From positions 1-64,000 of the forward strand of contig NZ_JAPCHV010000005.1 in NCBI RefSeq assembly GCF_026107645.2: a DNA stretch of 64,000 nt, read 5' to 3'. This document shows, piece by piece, positions 8,125 to 17,489 of the stretch. This DNA comes from Flavobacterium sp. MFBS3-15 (lineage in GTDB: Bacteria > Bacteroidota > Bacteroidia > Flavobacteriales > Flavobacteriaceae). The notes under the pieces were generated by a model, which searched no databases, had not been told where the DNA came from, and was given only the letters and a program-made list of their open reading frames with translations. Position 1 is the stretch's first letter. Each line of letters starts with the position of its first letter. The translations under genes were made by a program, and so were the position numbers.

Positions 8125-11100
8125 ATGAAAGTATTAACTACATTTTTAGTTTGGGTTATTTTATTTACAACTTCTGTAAATGCACAATTAGCAGATTTCA
8201 ATTTGCAGGTAAATAAAACTGATGAAACATGCTCGGGTAATGGCTCACTGACATTTTTGGTGTCCAACACTACGCCCAATTCTGCTATGCTATATAAGGT
8301 ATATCTATTGCCTGATACAAACAACCCTATTGCGATATTACAGGAAAATACACTTACCAGCCTTTCGGCAGGAAGCTACAGGGTTATTGCCATGCAGTCT
8401 TTGGGTGATGAGCTGAATACGCAGTCAAAGGACATTATTATAGAAAAAAACATCCAGCCGTTTAGCTTTGAGATTGCGGCTGAAGGGCAGGGGTGCAGCG
8501 GCAGCGGCACAATTATAGTGAATGTGCTGGAAGGTACTGCTGCCTCTTATGAGATTATTTCCGGGCCGGTACAAAGGCCGCTCCAGCCTTCAAACATTTT
8601 TGCAGGGCTACCTTCTGGTAGTTATAATATAAGGGCTTTTAATACCTGCGGCGCCGGTAAGGTTAAAACCTTCAACCTTAGCGTAGTGAATTCGCAGCTA
8701 TCCATTTCCGATGCCACTTATGCTGAAGGAGGAACGGATTGTGACAGTATTACCATAAACAATACAATCACTCCAACAGGGGGACAGATCAATTACCCAT
8801 TGACAGTACGCCACACACTCAGCCCGATGACACTGGGAGGAAACGAAATTGTTTTGAACCAGATCATTCCATCCGGGGCTCCTGATTCAGTTGTGCTTAC
8901 GGCTGTTCTGCCACGTCTCGAGGAACCGTATGATTATGACATTACCGTAGTTGACAACTGCAGCAATACCTATCAAAGGGAAGGCAATGTGCTGGATCCG
9001 GATCTCGAACTTGGCCTATCTACAGGGGATGCTCCATGTGCCCAAAAATATATCGTGATAAACACTTCTAAGTTTACGACCTCTTATACCGTTGCGGTAA
9101 CCGGACATCCTGAGGGATTTGACCCATCGCTATATGATATTTCAGGTACATTTACACAACCTGCAGTAAATTTTGGAAGCCAGACTAATCCGCTGCCTTT
9201 TGGCACTTATGTGATCCAGGTGACCGATTCTTGCGGAAGGACAGCTTCGGAAAGTATCAATGTGGAATTTATTCCTTTGGTGCCCGTAGTTACCGCAGCC
9301 AACAACGGATGTTTTTCTGAATTTGGAAAAATAAGGATAAGCATTCCGCAGCAAATGCTTGTAGCAGCTAAAATTATTGGGGCACCGTCGTCTTATGGGC
9401 AAACATTGCCTTACGACGTGACCAACAAAATAAACGCACAGGGCATGCTGGTACTTAATAACCTGCCGCTTGGCGAATACACTATAGTGTTTACAGATGA
9501 CTGTGGTTTTGAGTATGAAAAAAAGATATTGGTTCCTGAGTATGTTGAAAAACAATTCAATATTGCATCATTGCCTGCCTGTGGCGAAGGATACGGATCA
9601 GTTCGTGTACGCAGCGGCAACGGCAAAATAGTAGCTGCACAAATTGTAGCGACGTCGGCACTAGGTTTTTCACTGCCGTATGACGTTACCAATATGATAA
9701 GCACACAGGGACATGTTTATATGGCAGGGCTTCCGGAAGGCACCTATACATTCAGGGCTACCGATGTATGTGGCGTGGTAAAGGACCAGGTAGTAAATAT
9801 AGAAGGATACAGGCCGGTTGAAAATAGTTTTTCGTTCACACCAAATTGCGGTGGGTTCTCGGTGACTGTTTCTGATACCAGCAACGGTACTGAGGGAGCA
9901 GGATACTGGCTGCAAAAATTCAATACTAATACAGGCACATGGGGACATCCTTCAACAGGTGTGGCATATACCGAAGGCACAGTGCCGGCCAGCGCTAACA
10001 GTATAAGGCTAAATAACAGTGCTACGCGCCATAATCTTAACTACTCCGGCAAATTCAGGATAGTTAAAAAATTTGAAACCTTCAGCAATGGCAGTGCAGA
10101 AAATGCGATATGCCTTAGCGTACTGGGTGAATTTGAATATACTGAAGGCTTTTCGATCAACAGTGCCTATTCGCTTGCCTGCCTTGGCCAGCCTGAGAAT
10201 GTGATGCTTGATGTAACGGGATATCCGACTGCCTTCAGGATCGTTAAAAAAGACAATGTTCCGTTTTTGGTTGATAATGGCTCAAGCAATGTGTTTGAAA
10301 ACCTTATGCCTGCCGAATATGTTTTTGAAATTGAAGATGACTGCGGCAACATTGTAAGGAAAAGGTTCAATGTGCTTTCACTGCCTTCTATTGCCGATGC
10401 TACAGCTCCTGGCGACATGATAATATGCACGGAGCCGGGTACGGTCCAAAATCACGAATTCCACCTTACAGACCAAAACCCTAACATTTTGGGTCCGCTG
10501 CACAGTTCGATGTATACCATTACCTACCACCTTACACAGGCTGATGCCGATAACGATGTTAACTCTTTGCCTGAGTATTATACCAACATTTCCAATGGGC
10601 AGCAGATATTTGCCAGGGTGGTACACAATGAGATTGCCATCTGCCATGCCGTAACTTCTTTCAGGCTTTTCATCGGAGAATACCAGGAGCCGGAAATAAC
10701 AACTGAAGGTACTATATGTGATGGAGGAAGGCTGCAATTGACCGCAGAAGCAGGCTTCGCAACTTACGAGTGGTCTACAGGCGAAACTACCCGAAGCATT
10801 TTTGTTACGGAGCCGGGCAACTATACGGTAATTGTAGGAAAAGCTTATGGTGACAAGCTATGTGAAGGATTTTCAGAAATTGAGGTGAAGGCTTCTTTCA
10901 CCCCATCCATCCGCAGCATAGAGACGAAAGACTGGACAAGGGATCAGAATGAAATAGCCATCTATACCGATGAGCCGGGCGAATACCTTTACTCGATTGA
11001 CGGCACGAATTACCAGGAAGAGCCGGTATTCACCGGATTGGAAACGGGCCTCTATACCGTGCATGTAAAAGATGCGGCCGGTTGTGGCGAAATAACTAAA

Positions 11101-11370
11101 AAAGTAGTACTGATGTACTATCCGAACTTCTTTACGCCAAACGGTGACGGTGTTCATGACAAGTGGCGTATCCCGTACTCAATCATGGAGCCTAACATGA
11201 AAGTAACCATATTTGACCGCTACGGTAAGCTCATTACGCAATTTGGCCCTAACTACGAAGGATGGGACGGTACGCTCAACGGGCTCCAGCTTCCTTCAAC
11301 AGACTACTGGTTTGTTGTAAACCGTGAAGACGGCAGGGAACTGAGAGGACACTTTGCAATGCTGCGATAG
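8125..11370 (+). CDS. Large secreted protein with T9SS type B (gliding-motility C-terminal) sorting domain
   Basis: 1081 residues from the ATG at 8125; a TTG two codons earlier is also in frame. Residues 1-21 are a signal peptide ending VNAQ. The body is a series of beta-sandwich-like units of roughly 90 residues marked by repeated phrases such as GSYNIRAFNTCG, FGTYVIQVTDSCG, LGEYTIVFTDDCG, EGTYTFRATDVCG and AEYVFEIEDDCGN, each with a conserved Cys-Gly. The last 90 residues, from YYPNFFTPNGDGVHDKW to GRELRGHFAMLR, are the CHU_C/type B sorting domain that directs export by type IX secretion. Probable adhesin or surface protein. A strong bidirectional terminator follows. Confidence 0.88.
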   Translation: MKVLTTFLVWVILFTTSVNAQLADFNLQVNKTDETCSGNGSLTFLVSNTTPNSAMLYKVYLLPDTNNPIAILQENTLTSLSAGSYRVIAMQSLGDELNTQSKDIIIEKNIQPFSFEIAAEGQGCSGSGTIIVNVLEGTAASYEIISGPVQRPLQPSNIFAGLPSGSYNIRAFNTCGAGKVKTFNLSVVNSQLSISDATYAEGGTDCDSITINNTITPTGGQINYPLTVRHTLSPMTLGGNEIVLNQIIPSGAPDSVVLTAVLPRLEEPYDYDITVVDNCSNTYQREGNVLDPDLELGLSTGDAPCAQKYIVINTSKFTTSYTVAVTGHPEGFDPSLYDISGTFTQPAVNFGSQTNPLPFGTYVIQVTDSCGRTASESINVEFIPLVPVVTAANNGCFSEFGKIRISIPQQMLVAAKIIGAPSSYGQTLPYDVTNKINAQGMLVLNNLPLGEYTIVFTDDCGFEYEKKILVPEYVEKQFNIASLPACGEGYGSVRVRSGNGKIVAAQIVATSALGFSLPYDVTNMISTQGHVYMAGLPEGTYTFRATDVCGVVKDQVVNIEGYRPVENSFSFTPNCGGFSVTVSDTSNGTEGAGYWLQKFNTNTGTWGHPSTGVAYTEGTVPASANSIRLNNSATRHNLNYSGKFRIVKKFETFSNGSAENAICLSVLGEFEYTEGFSINSAYSLACLGQPENVMLDVTGYPTAFRIVKKDNVPFLVDNGSSNVFENLMPAEYVFEIEDDCGNIVRKRFNVLSLPSIADATAPGDMIICTEPGTVQNHEFHLTDQNPNILGPLHSSMYTITYHLTQADADNDVNSLPEYYTNISNGQQIFARVVHNEIAICHAVTSFRLFIGEYQEPEITTEGTICDGGRLQLTAEAGFATYEWSTGETTRSIFVTEPGNYTVIVGKAYGDKLCEGFSEIEVKASFTPSIRSIETKDWTRDQNEIAIYTDEPGEYLYSIDGTNYQEEPVFTGLETGLYTVHVKDAAGCGEITKKVVLMYYPNFFTPNGDGVHDKWRIPYSIMEPNMKVTIFDRYGKLITQFGPNYEGWDGTLNGLQLPSTDYWFVVNREDGRELRGHFAMLR

Positions 11371-11386
11371 ATAAATGATCATATAG

Positions 11387-11416
11387 AAAAATGGTTGCCA
11401 TCTGGCAACCATTTTT
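11387..11416. terminator. Bidirectional intrinsic terminator
   Basis: ATGGTTGCCA (11391-11400) and TGGCAACCAT (11403-11412) form a perfect stem flanked by AAAA and TTTT, so it works in both directions for the converging genes ending at 11370 and 11419. Confidence 0.85.
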
Positions 11417-11418
11417 GT

Positions 11419-11862
11419 TTACGTATTGATGTCCAGATCTCGGATGTAGTCCTCATATTCATAAAAGAAACGCTCAAAAGCATCCATGCTGAGGTTGAAG
11501 AATCGGAATATTGCTGCCCAGCTGGCCATGTTATACAGGCTTATGCCGGTCAATTCCACCCATACGCGGCTAATGACCTTGCCATTTTCAAGGTAAAAAT
11601 TCCGCTCGAATACCGCTTCCGGCAAAAACTCGTCAAGCAATATGTTTTTAAGCGACTCCATTTTTTCAAAGTAAATGATGCGCTTGTCGTCCTCCCGCGG
11701 TTCAATGTCGAGCATGACCTGCGCTTTTTTGTTGTCGACATAAAATTTGAAGGTAACATCCTTTATTTTAGTGTCATACAACAGCCATTTCCTGGGATAG
11801 GCATCTGCGAATGCCGTCCAGAATTCCTTTTTCATTTTTTGGGCCTCTGCCTTGCTGAACAT
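11419..11862 (-). CDS. DUF4268 domain protein
   Basis: 147 residues, soluble, no signal peptide. It begins MFSKAEAQKMKKEFWTAFADAY and has a central YDTKIKDVTFKFYVDNKKAQVMLDIE block, which together match DUF4268, a domain also found fused to restriction-like or nuclease-like proteins. Aromatic-rich C-terminus (FFNLSMDAFERFFYEYEDYI). Stand-alone copies like this are common in Flavobacteria and have no proven function. The next gene is divergent, 59 bases away. Confidence 0.75.
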   Translation of the reverse strand: MFSKAEAQKMKKEFWTAFADAYPRKWLLYDTKIKDVTFKFYVDNKKAQVMLDIEPREDDKRIIYFEKMESLKNILLDEFLPEAVFERNFYLENGKVISRVWVELTGISLYNMASWAAIFRFFNLSMDAFERFFYEYEDYIRDLDINT

Positions 11863-11921
11863 ACAATTTTTGTTTTAATGCTTTTTGGAGTATCTTTAAG
11901 GTTGAAACCACAACTCCTGAA

Positions 11922-12563
11922 ATGCTTTTTACCGAATTTACCAAATATATCCCAAAGATACTAAACCAGCAGCTTCCCGCCGTGGAAGCACACATGAAAA
12001 TGTCGCCCCTGGAGCGTGTGCCTTCACTGGAAAGGCAATTCTATAAAGATAAGAACCCCCGCATATCGGCTGTCATGATGCTGTTCTATCCCATAGGGGG
12101 CATAACCCACCTGGCCCTGATAAAGCGCAATGCCTATCCGGGTGTGCATTCCTCCCAAATATCGTTTCCCGGAGGTAAAGCAGAGCCGGATGACAAAACC
12201 CTTGCTGATACTGCTTTGCGCGAAACCTTCGAGGAGATCGGGGTTTTACCCGGGGCAATGGAGGTCGTCATGCCTTTTTCCGAGATCTACATACCCCCGA
12301 GCAACTTCCTTGTATACCCGTTTTTAGGGGTTGCGGAAGAAGAACCCGATTTCATGCTGAACCCTGAAGAGGTGGTAGAGCTGATCCACCTGCCGATCGA
12401 TGTCCTGATGGATGACGGCATCGTTGAGGATGTTGAGATGGAAACCTCTTATGCGCAGCGCATTAGTGTGCCTGCCTTCCGTTTTAGGGAGCATATCGTT
12501 TGGGGTGCTACGGCCATGATACTCAGCGAGCTTAAAGAAACGATAAAAACAGCCTTAAAATAG
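11922..12563 (+). CDS. Nudix hydrolase, CoA pyrophosphatase (NudL/Nudt7) type
   Basis: 213 residues. The Nudix box runs through GGKAEPDDKTLADTALRE with TFEEIG, and is preceded by the CoA-pyrophosphatase signature LALIKRNAYPGVHSSQISFPGG. This signature (UPF0035) distinguishes enzymes that cleave CoA or acyl-CoA to 3',5'-ADP and phosphopantetheine from other Nudix families. The Glu residues of the REx2EE core that bind Mg2+ are all present. Cytoplasmic. It is followed 39 bases later by an acyltransferase gene on the same strand, although a -7 box (12575-12582) suggests the latter also has its own promoter. Confidence 0.85.
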   Translation: MLFTEFTKYIPKILNQQLPAVEAHMKMSPLERVPSLERQFYKDKNPRISAVMMLFYPIGGITHLALIKRNAYPGVHSSQISFPGGKAEPDDKTLADTALRETFEEIGVLPGAMEVVMPFSEIYIPPSNFLVYPFLGVAEEEPDFMLNPEEVVELIHLPIDVLMDDGIVEDVEMETSYAQRISVPAFRFREHIVWGATAMILSELKETIKTALK

Positions 12564-12574
12564 TATCGTTTTCG

Positions 12575-12582
12575 TAAGTTTG
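12575..12582 (+). promoter_or_regulatory. Candidate -7 box for the acyltransferase
   Basis: TAAGTTTG matches TAnnTTTG and lies 20 bases before the ATG at 12603. No clear -33 TTG. Confidence 0.4.
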
Positions 12583-12602
12583 CGGTTTACTTTGCTATAA
12601 TC

Positions 12603-13406
12603 ATGGGTTTATTCAAAAGAAATCCTTTCGGACATATACTTTTCCTGAAAAAATGGCTCATACGCGTGTTTGGGATGCTTACCCACCGCCGCTACCGGGG
12701 CTTTAATGAGCTCCAGATAGACGGATCGGAAATCATCCGCGCGCTGCCTGACAGGAATGTCCTTTTCATTTCCAATCACCAGACGTATTTTGCCGATGTC
12801 GTGGCCATGTTCCATGTGTTCAATGCCGCGCTGAAAGGCCGTGAGGATAACATAAAGGATGTGATGTACATTTGGAGGCCCAAGCTGAATATCTACTACG
12901 TAGCCGCGAAGGAAACCATGAAAGAAGGCCTTCTTCCGCGCATTCTCTCCTATGCCGGCGCCATAACCGTAGAACGTACCTGGCGTGCCAAGGGCAAAGA
13001 GGTACAGCGTGAGGTGAACCCGAACGATACGGAGAACATCCGTATGGCGCTTGAGGATGGCTGGGTGATTACCTTTCCGCAAGGGACAACAAAACCGTTC
13101 AAGCCCATCCGTAAGGGAACGGCACATATCATCAAACAGCACAAGCCTATTGTGGTGCCTATTGTTATCGATGGCTTCCGCCGCTCATTCGACAAAAAGG
13201 GACTTAGGATGAAAAAGAAGGGTATACTGCAGTCGTTCATCATTAAAGAACCGTTGCAGATCGACTACGATAATGAAAGCGTTGAATCGATCATCGAAAA
13301 AATAGAGTATGCCATAGAGCAGCACCCATCCTTCCTCAAGGTGATACCGGCCGAAGTGATGGAACAGCAGGAAGAGCTTAACCAACAGAGGAAGTGGCAG
13401 TATTAG
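12603..13406 (+). CDS. 1-acylglycerol-3-phosphate acyltransferase-like protein (PlsC family)
   Basis: 267 residues. A PlsC/LPLAT domain is visible: FISNHQTYFADVV (block I, residues 55-67), YYVAAKETMKEG (block II), VERTWRAKG, FPQGTTKPFKPIRKGTAHI (block III) and PIVVPIVIDG (block IV). The family transfers an acyl chain to lysophosphatidate or a related lysolipid at the inner membrane. Two oddities: the first motif is H-x5-D instead of H-x4-D, and block III reads FPQGT where most enzymes have FPEGT. These may mark a lineage subfamily with another acceptor lipid. A terminator follows. Confidence 0.82.
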   Translation: MGLFKRNPFGHILFLKKWLIRVFGMLTHRRYRGFNELQIDGSEIIRALPDRNVLFISNHQTYFADVVAMFHVFNAALKGREDNIKDVMYIWRPKLNIYYVAAKETMKEGLLPRILSYAGAITVERTWRAKGKEVQREVNPNDTENIRMALEDGWVITFPQGTTKPFKPIRKGTAHIIKQHKPIVVPIVIDGFRRSFDKKGLRMKKKGILQSFIIKEPLQIDYDNESVESIIEKIEYAIEQHPSFLKVIPAEVMEQQEELNQQRKWQY

Positions 13407-13451
13407 GATTAAATTCCTTACCTGGAATGAAATAAATTTACCTATTAACTG

Positions 13452-13480
13452 AAAAGAGAGGCCCACAAGCCTCTCTTTTT
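13452..13480. terminator. Bidirectional intrinsic terminator
   Basis: AAAAGAGAGGC (13452-13462) pairs with GCCTCTCTTTT (13469-13479) around a 6-nt loop; A- and T-runs at the ends let it serve both converging genes. It touches the stop codon at 13479. Confidence 0.85.
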
Positions 13481-15620
13481 ATTTTATCACCCCGTCCTGC
13501 GACGGCTGCTGTTGCTGCCCGTTGTTCAGGATGTTGCTCTCCTCGGCCTGCTTGTTCCGGGTAGGGATCTTGTAGCTGAGAGAAAAGCCCACCCTCCTTG
13601 AGTCGAAGCTGCTGTTGTAGTGCAGGTTGGTGCCCACCGCGCCAAACTCCTGCTTGTTGGTATTGAGCAGGTCGTTTACATACAATGATACCGACAGGTT
13701 ATCTGACATGAATTTTCTTGACAGCGTAAGGTCCAGCGACTGGTACGCAGGGCGCTTTACGGTATAGTAATAATAATTGCCTCCCGTGGTCGTAGTGCTG
13801 AAGTTGGCCATAAGTTTTACCTTTTTCGGCAGGATGATCTGCGAAGAGGCATGAAAGTTCCACACGGCTTTGGTGTCCAGCCCCGGTATGTCGTGCAGCT
13901 GGTTGCCGGCATAAAGGTATATGAAATTGATCTCATCCGGATTGAAGTCCATTTTCAGTACGGCGTTTAGCCCTTTGGTAAACAGCATATAGGGCAGGGG
14001 CAGGCCGATATTAAAGTTGCGGATGCTCGAATTGGGTACATTTACCGCAACGCTGGCAGCGCCATTCTCATTCTGGATGATGCGGTTTACAATGATGTCT
14101 TTAGCGTCGGTATACGAATAGCCTATCGAGAAATATTCAAAGGCGCTCAGCTCGATCTCATAATTATTAAAGATAGAGGGATCGAGGTTGGGATTGCCGA
14201 AAAAGCCTACGTTAGGGTTCTGGTAGCTGGTGTTGTTGGGGTTAAGCGACCCGGTATCGGGGAGGCTTATTTTTTTATTGAAGCTTGTGTTGATGTGCAC
14301 CTGCGGCATGAGGTTGTACTGTACCGTCGCATTCGGGAAAAAGCGCGTCAGGTTGAAAGGTATCAGGTCATCGGTGTCGGTATTGCCTTTGATGTCATAC
14401 GATTCCAGCCTTCCGCCAAGGATAAAGTCGAACTTCTTATAGGTTACCTGGCCCTCACCATAGGCAGCATAGGTAGACCGGGTATATTCAAGATTGGTGT
14501 TACCAAAGCTTTCTGCGGTAAAATCGAGATGGTCGGCCAAAACACCGGCGCTCACCTTTGTCTTATCCAGCAGGTTGAACTCCTGTGTATAGTCGGTCTT
14601 GAACTGTACAAAATCCTGGTCGCTGTTGTTTTCCAGCACACTATTGTCGTTAATCCGTGAAGCGAGGCCGAAGTCGCTTTTATTGCTGTTGTAATTCAGC
14701 CGGAAATCGATTTTTTTCAATGTATTTTCAAAACGTTTTTGATACGTGATCATCCCGTCATGGTAAGCACGGTCGGTCATGCTTTTGTCATCCGTAACAA
14801 AAATGCTACCGGAAGGTATCTCTGTACCCGAAGCCGACACATACGAAGTGTTCTTGTTGGTATTGAAGTCGTAATTGAGCAGCAGCCGGTCTTTGCCCAA
14901 CTCAATCTTTACGCCGGTGCGCAGGTAATAAAAGCGGTTCACCCTGTCGGAGTAATTTTGGGTCAGCAATACATCATCGGCGGCAAACCTGCTGGTCTGG
15001 TAGCCATCGCCGTAGCTTTGGCCGCCATTTACCTGCCAGCTGTAGCCCTTGCCGCCCGAGCTCACGAGCAGGCTGTTGTTGAACCGGTGCCTTGACTCGT
15101 CATACCTGGTATAGCTGTACCCGTTGGAATAGGTGGCCGATAAATACTGCTTTGAATTTTTTGAAGAGATGATATTGATGATTGCACCGCCGGAGGTTGC
15201 CGGGAATTCTGAGCCGGGGTGCGTAATGATCTCTACCCTTTCAATGGAGTTGGCGGGCAGCCCTTCCATATAGGAGGTAAGCTCGTTAGAGTAGATGTTC
15301 AGGGGGCGTCCGTCCATATATACCTGCAGCGCCTTTCCCTGGTACATCATCCCCGCTACGTCGGATATGATGAGGCCCGGAAGCTTTTTAAGCCCGTCCA
15401 TAAGCGAACCCGAATTGAGGTGCGGCTGGTCTTCAAAATTGAATATCGTCCTGTCGGCCCTTCGTTCGATGGCCTTCTTCTTTTTTTCGATCACAATCTC
15501 ATCCAGTTCGGTATCCATGGCGCGCAGGGTATCGTTCTTTATGGTATCGTTGGCAGTCTCTACCTGGGCAAACAGGCCGAATGAGGTAAAGGTAATGAGT
15601 AAAGAGTAGATGTATTTCAT
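13479..15620 (-). CDS. Outer-membrane beta-barrel receptor (TonB-dependent receptor-like)
   Basis: 713 residues with a signal peptide (1-19, FGLFAQ). Residues 40-160 form a plug domain: TELDEIVIEKKKKAIERR, GSLMDGLKKLPGLI, VYMDGRPLN, IERVEIITHPGSEFPATSGGAIINI. The rest alternates short beta strands with aromatic girdles, as expected for a 22-stranded barrel of the outer-membrane beta-barrel family (OMP_b-brl_3). The N-terminal carboxypeptidase-regulatory domain usual in Bacteroidota receptors is absent. The ligand is unknown and no SusD or enzyme is adjacent. The C-terminus has a Gln-rich tail (NNGQQQQPSQ). Confidence 0.82.
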   Translation of the reverse strand: MKYIYSLLITFTSFGLFAQVETANDTIKNDTLRAMDTELDEIVIEKKKKAIERRADRTIFNFEDQPHLNSGSLMDGLKKLPGLIISDVAGMMYQGKALQVYMDGRPLNIYSNELTSYMEGLPANSIERVEIITHPGSEFPATSGGAIINIISSKNSKQYLSATYSNGYSYTRYDESRHRFNNSLLVSSGGKGYSWQVNGGQSYGDGYQTSRFAADDVLLTQNYSDRVNRFYYLRTGVKIELGKDRLLLNYDFNTNKNTSYVSASGTEIPSGSIFVTDDKSMTDRAYHDGMITYQKRFENTLKKIDFRLNYNSNKSDFGLASRINDNSVLENNSDQDFVQFKTDYTQEFNLLDKTKVSAGVLADHLDFTAESFGNTNLEYTRSTYAAYGEGQVTYKKFDFILGGRLESYDIKGNTDTDDLIPFNLTRFFPNATVQYNLMPQVHINTSFNKKISLPDTGSLNPNNTSYQNPNVGFFGNPNLDPSIFNNYEIELSAFEYFSIGYSYTDAKDIIVNRIIQNENGAASVAVNVPNSSIRNFNIGLPLPYMLFTKGLNAVLKMDFNPDEINFIYLYAGNQLHDIPGLDTKAVWNFHASSQIILPKKVKLMANFSTTTTGGNYYYYTVKRPAYQSLDLTLSRKFMSDNLSVSLYVNDLLNTNKQEFGAVGTNLHYNSSFDSRRVGFSLSYKIPTRNKQAEESNILNNGQQQQPSQDGVIK

Positions 15621-15731
15621 AGGTTGGTAAGGTATTGTATTGGTCGTATATGAAAAAGCCTGTACAATTTACAGGCCAAATCACGTATTTATGTAAGATT
15701 TTTTTTAAAATATAACGTTGCCGCGGCAGAA

Positions 15732-16589
15732 TTATTTTACAGCTTCTACTTTGTAGCCTTTTTTACGTAATAGCATGATAACCCCTTCGGTTCCTGCTAA
15801 ATGTGTAACCCCGAAAGCAAAAAAAGTTGGCTTAGCTTTGGCGGCTTCTTCTATTTTGGGTATCCATGCCCTATTTCTTTCACTCAGTATGATATCGGCA
15901 TAATTGCTGTATGTCTTATTATCAGAGTTTCTTATAAAGTTTTCAAGCCCTTCGATATCCTCTTCTTCATACATCGCTGCCATGATTTTTGCTTTTTTCC
16001 TGCCATTAGCTAAATTGTCTTTAATGTTTTTCATTAGTCCTTCCAGCTGAATGGAATAAGGGATCCTATCATACATCATAACTTGGAACTTTATTTTTTC
16101 AAGGCCGAAGGTTTCCTTACCCTGTCGTTTTGTAATCGCGACTATTTCCTCTTCATAGGATTTTGTGGTGCAGTCCAGAATTTTAGAGGTAAGCATCATA
16201 TTTATAAATTCCGGCTTAAGGGTATTATGGATTCGAACTGACCTTCCTTTATTCTCGATAAAATATGTATCTAAAAGTTGAAAATCTTCATCGCTAAGCA
16301 TACTTTCAATTGTGATCCCTTCTTTCATGTCACGGGGAGCTTCAGCAAATTCCTTTTCAAAATCAGGATCCTGGTAATCTATTTCAAGGTATAGCTGTTT
16401 TGTACTCCCTATAGCGTCGGTAATTTTGTTATCCATTTCTATAGTACAGGCTGAATGGAGCGTACCAAACAAATACGATGGCTCTGCCAGTCCGTTTCCT
16501 GAAATTTTCCACAAGAGTGATTTTTCAAGTGCTTGTGAAGTACAGCCTGAACAAATGATTAGAAGGAGTAATGCAAAATAACTTTTCAT
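15732..16589 (-). CDS. TraB/GumN family lipoprotein (tandem copy 2)
   Basis: 285 residues. The N-terminus MKSYFALLLLIICSGC has a lipobox with Cys16, so this is a lipoprotein. The TraB/GumN fold is marked by SYLFGTLHSAC (the conserved GT-x-H) near residue 40 and by the C-terminal FFAFGVTHLAGTEGVIMLLRKKGYKVEAVK with its G-x-x-H-L. The family is related to TIKI/EreA-type metal-dependent hydrolases, but cellular roles in Bacteroidota are unproven. It is a paralogue of the next upstream gene: the last 13 residues are identical and the DNA there is still nearly identical, so a tandem duplication occurred. Confidence 0.82.
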   Translation of the reverse strand: MKSYFALLLLIICSGCTSQALEKSLLWKISGNGLAEPSYLFGTLHSACTIEMDNKITDAIGSTKQLYLEIDYQDPDFEKEFAEAPRDMKEGITIESMLSDEDFQLLDTYFIENKGRSVRIHNTLKPEFINMMLTSKILDCTTKSYEEEIVAITKRQGKETFGLEKIKFQVMMYDRIPYSIQLEGLMKNIKDNLANGRKKAKIMAAMYEEEDIEGLENFIRNSDNKTYSNYADIILSERNRAWIPKIEEAAKAKPTFFAFGVTHLAGTEGVIMLLRKKGYKVEAVK

Positions 16590-16615
16590 ACAGAATTATT
16601 TTGTACTTTAAATTA

Positions 16616-17470
16616 TTACTTCACAGCTTCTACTTTGTAGCCTTTTTTCCTCAGCAAAGCAATCACGCCGTTTTCACCACCCAAATGTGCTGCGCCTACC
16701 CCAAAGAAAGTAGGTGTTTTTTTTGCGGCTTCTTCAATTTTCGAAATCCAGTTGGCATTGCGCTGGTCCAATAGCACATCGGTATTGTCGCCGTAAAATT
16801 TATTTTCCTCGTCGTTCATGAAATCCATCAGGGCGTTAAGGTCTTTGGCATTGTACAGGTCAAGCATTTTTTTAAACATAGCCCTGCCTTTTTCGGTACC
16901 TTCTTTAGCCGACTTTATGAGTTCCTTCATTTGCTCCTCGTACGATATGGCATCGAATACCGCCATCTGCTCGTCCAGCGTTTCCAGGCCGTAGGTTTGC
17001 TCGTTTTGCTCTTTGGTCACTTTCATCAGCGCTTCTTCAACCGACTTGATAGGGCAGTCAACCATTTTGGGCATGACCATCATCCCTGCCATCGACGGCT
17101 TGAATTTATCCATCATCTTTACGCCCATGCCTGTATTTTTTACAAGGTACTCATCAACTACCTTTAAATCCTCCGGGCTGGACATAGAAGTCATTGTTTT
17201 TCCGTCCTTCATCACCATGCCGCTCATCATTTTCAAAGGTATGGATGGGTCGTCCATGTCCATTTCAAGGTACAGCTGCTTTGTGTTGTCCAGCGCTTTC
17301 AGGGTGCTTGCTTCAAGGGTATTGTCGCATACAATGTGCATCGTGCCATATAGGTACGACGGACTGCTTAACCCGTTTCCGGAAATTTTCCAAAGCAGGC
17401 CTTTATCCAGTTTTTGTGCATTAGCAAACAGGCTGATAAGGCTAAGGGTGATGATCAGTAGGTTTTTCAT
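16616..17470 (-). CDS. TraB/GumN family protein (tandem copy 1)
   Basis: 284 residues from the ATG at 17470; the frame is open 10 codons further, but MKNLLIITLSLISLFANAQ makes a clean signal peptide. It lacks the lipobox of its paralogue and so is probably periplasmic. TraB/GumN motifs: SYLYGTMHIVC and FFGVGAAHLGGENGVIALL. The middle part is Met-rich (KMMSGMVMKDGKTMTSMSS, MAGMMVMPKMVD), which is not shared with copy 2. It lies 19 bases downstream of a membrane protein and an ECF sigma factor on the same strand, so it may belong to their regulon. Confidence 0.82.
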   Translation of the reverse strand: MKNLLIITLSLISLFANAQKLDKGLLWKISGNGLSSPSYLYGTMHIVCDNTLEASTLKALDNTKQLYLEMDMDDPSIPLKMMSGMVMKDGKTMTSMSSPEDLKVVDEYLVKNTGMGVKMMDKFKPSMAGMMVMPKMVDCPIKSVEEALMKVTKEQNEQTYGLETLDEQMAVFDAISYEEQMKELIKSAKEGTEKGRAMFKKMLDLYNAKDLNALMDFMNDEENKFYGDNTDVLLDQRNANWISKIEEAAKKTPTFFGVGAAHLGGENGVIALLRKKGYKVEAVK

Positions 17471-17489
17471 GGCTGGTTTATGTATATGT

